From positions 1 through 6,007 of the forward strand of contig JAIEDJ010000144.1 of the NCBI GenBank assembly GCA_029068025.1: a DNA stretch of 6,007 bases. Reading direction: 5' to 3'. The translations under genes and the position numbers were made by a program. This document shows, one piece after another, positions 5,561 to 6,007 of this stretch; position 1 is the first letter of the stretch, and each line of letters opens with the position of its first letter. The notes below the pieces were generated by a model. It was given only the letters and a program-made list of their open reading frames with translations, ran no database searches and was not told the DNA's origin. The stretch is from Oscillospiraceae bacterium (GTDB taxonomy: Bacteria > Bacillota > Clostridia > Oscillospirales > Ruminococcaceae).

Positions 5561-5896
5561 TTACAACCATTCTACCAGCTTAGCGAGGGCATCGTTTACC
5601 AAAGGGGTATTCGCCGTACACGCGGCGATGATCGCTATTATCACCAATAATACCACAAGAACAACCTTTTTCCAGGAGGTTTTTTGTTCTATGGAATCGG
5701 GGGTCTTTGCCTGAGCGTTCTCTTCAGATGTTACCGGCATCTCAGAGCGCTCTTTGGCGGGATCCCCATTCCTTTCCATGGGTTCAACGTGGTGACATTC
5801 GGGTGGTGACTTTTTCGCGTTTGCAGGCGGTGAAGCAGCCTCGCTCTTGGTAAACTCAATTTCCAGCAGTTTAAGACTGAATTTTGTCTTTTTCAT
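5561..5896 (-). CDS. Small membrane protein with one C-terminal transmembrane segment, unknown function
   Basis: A 111-aa protein on the opposite strand from the rest. Residues 1-20 (MKKTKFSLKLLEIEFTKS) are basic and amphipathic. Residues 20-75 are a hydrophilic, probably disordered linker rich in Pro, Glu, Lys and Ser, with CHH at 34-36. Residues about 78-93 (VVLVVLLVIIAIIAAC) are a strong membrane helix preceded by WKK, and an 18-residue tail ends LAKLVEWL. There is no signal peptide, so the N-terminus should be cytoplasmic, as in a tail-anchored protein. AAAGGA (5910-5905) lies 8 nt before ATG 5896. The ATG overlaps the stop of a possible upstream micro-ORF by ATGA, suggesting coupled translation. 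I do not recognise the family. A holin or a membrane toxin is possible, but nothing specific supports either. The opposite orientation and position after the early phage block suggest cargo or lysogeny-expressed DNA. Confidence 0.72.
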   Translation of the reverse strand: MKKTKFSLKLLEIEFTKSEAASPPANAKKSPPECHHVEPMERNGDPAKERSEMPVTSEENAQAKTPDSIEQKTSWKKVVLVVLLVIIAIIAACTANTPLVNDALAKLVEWL

Positions 5897-5961
5897 GATA
5901 ATAATCCTTTCTTAACCGAACAACTTCCAGTAATAAACAGAAAAATATGTAGTTGCCACAT
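5893..5961 (-). CDS. Possible 22-aa hydrophobic micro-ORF coupled to the membrane protein gene
   Basis: ATG 5961 opens a 22-codon frame beginning MWQLHIFLFITGSC, with a hydrophobic first half and a basic end (SVKKGLLS). Its TGA (5895-5893) overlaps the ATG of the next gene as ATGA, the usual sign of translational coupling. A perfect 12-nt Shine-Dalgarno lies upstream, but 14 nt from this ATG, which is long. An in-frame ATG at 5991 would give 32 residues but has no ribosome site. It could be a leader peptide, a tiny membrane peptide or chance. Confidence 0.35.
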   Translation of the reverse strand: MWQLHIFLFITGSCSVKKGLLS

Positions 5962-5971
5962 CTGAATCTGA

Positions 5972-5983
5972 ATCACCTCCTTT
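5972..5983 (-). promoter_or_regulatory. Perfect 12-nt Shine-Dalgarno
   Basis: On the minus strand AAAGGAGGTGAT is fully complementary to the 3' end of bacterial 16S rRNA. The nearest start in a suitable position is ATG 5961, 14 nt past GGAGG. Between them lies ATTCAG twice in tandem (5973-5962); one copy would leave an ideal 8-nt gap. So strong a site implies that translation really begins nearby. Confidence 0.7.
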
Positions 5984-6007
5984 ATGTGCATAACAAAAAA
6001 ACTACTG

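Overview
The window looks like the early replication block of a temperate phage, or a derived integrated element, in a Clostridia host (Bacillota; gut Oscillospirales would fit). This rests on strong AGGAGG-type ribosome sites, tightly packed short genes on one strand, and typical Clostridia-phage families: a DExH helicase with C-terminal zinc ribbon, a VRR-NUC nuclease, a DUF669-type protein with an SSB-like tail, a CHC2 zinc finger, a D5/P4-type SF3 helicase, a PTADV/zinc-ribbon protein and a DUF1492 (ArpU-like) regulator. No host housekeeping gene is visible, so the host assignment is inference.

Layout, plus strand. At 1-1126 is the 3' part of the helicase gene, which is cut by the window edge. 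An amber codon at 92-94 interrupts it exactly at the expected Walker B glutamate. At 1180-1542 is a VRR-NUC nuclease, at 1585-2124 the DUF669-type protein, at 2161-2745 a CHC2 zinc-finger protein, and at 2726-4144 a D5-type SF3 helicase. At 4268-4648 is an unknown helical protein, at 4651-4941 a small zinc-ribbon protein, and at 4984-5415 the DUF1492 regulator. Together the first five genes would open the duplex, process and coat DNA, and load or prime a replisome; no DNA polymerase and no primase catalytic domain is visible.

The non-coding signals are the most unusual part. Two copies of a 29-nt element with a 22-bp palindromic core lie just upstream of the nuclease and CHC2 genes (1128-1156 and 2123-2151), with compensated differences between their arms. 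Just after the SF3 helicase, a perfect 19-bp inverted repeat, whose arms are tandem ATGGAGGGT units, brackets a very AT-rich 55-nt core (4145-4237). It is a candidate replication origin or an RNA switch in front of the next gene.

Right end. After the DUF1492 gene there are no terminase or HNH genes. Instead there is an extended -10 promoter (5404-5432), about 100 nt of structured non-coding sequence, and a strong bidirectional terminator (5510-5540). A convergent minus-strand module follows: a 111-aa protein with one C-terminal membrane segment (5561-5896), overlapping by ATGA a possible 22-aa hydrophobic micro-ORF (5893-5961) that lies behind a perfect 12-nt Shine-Dalgarno. This suggests a cargo or boundary region. 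No stretch above 300 bases lacks a gene.
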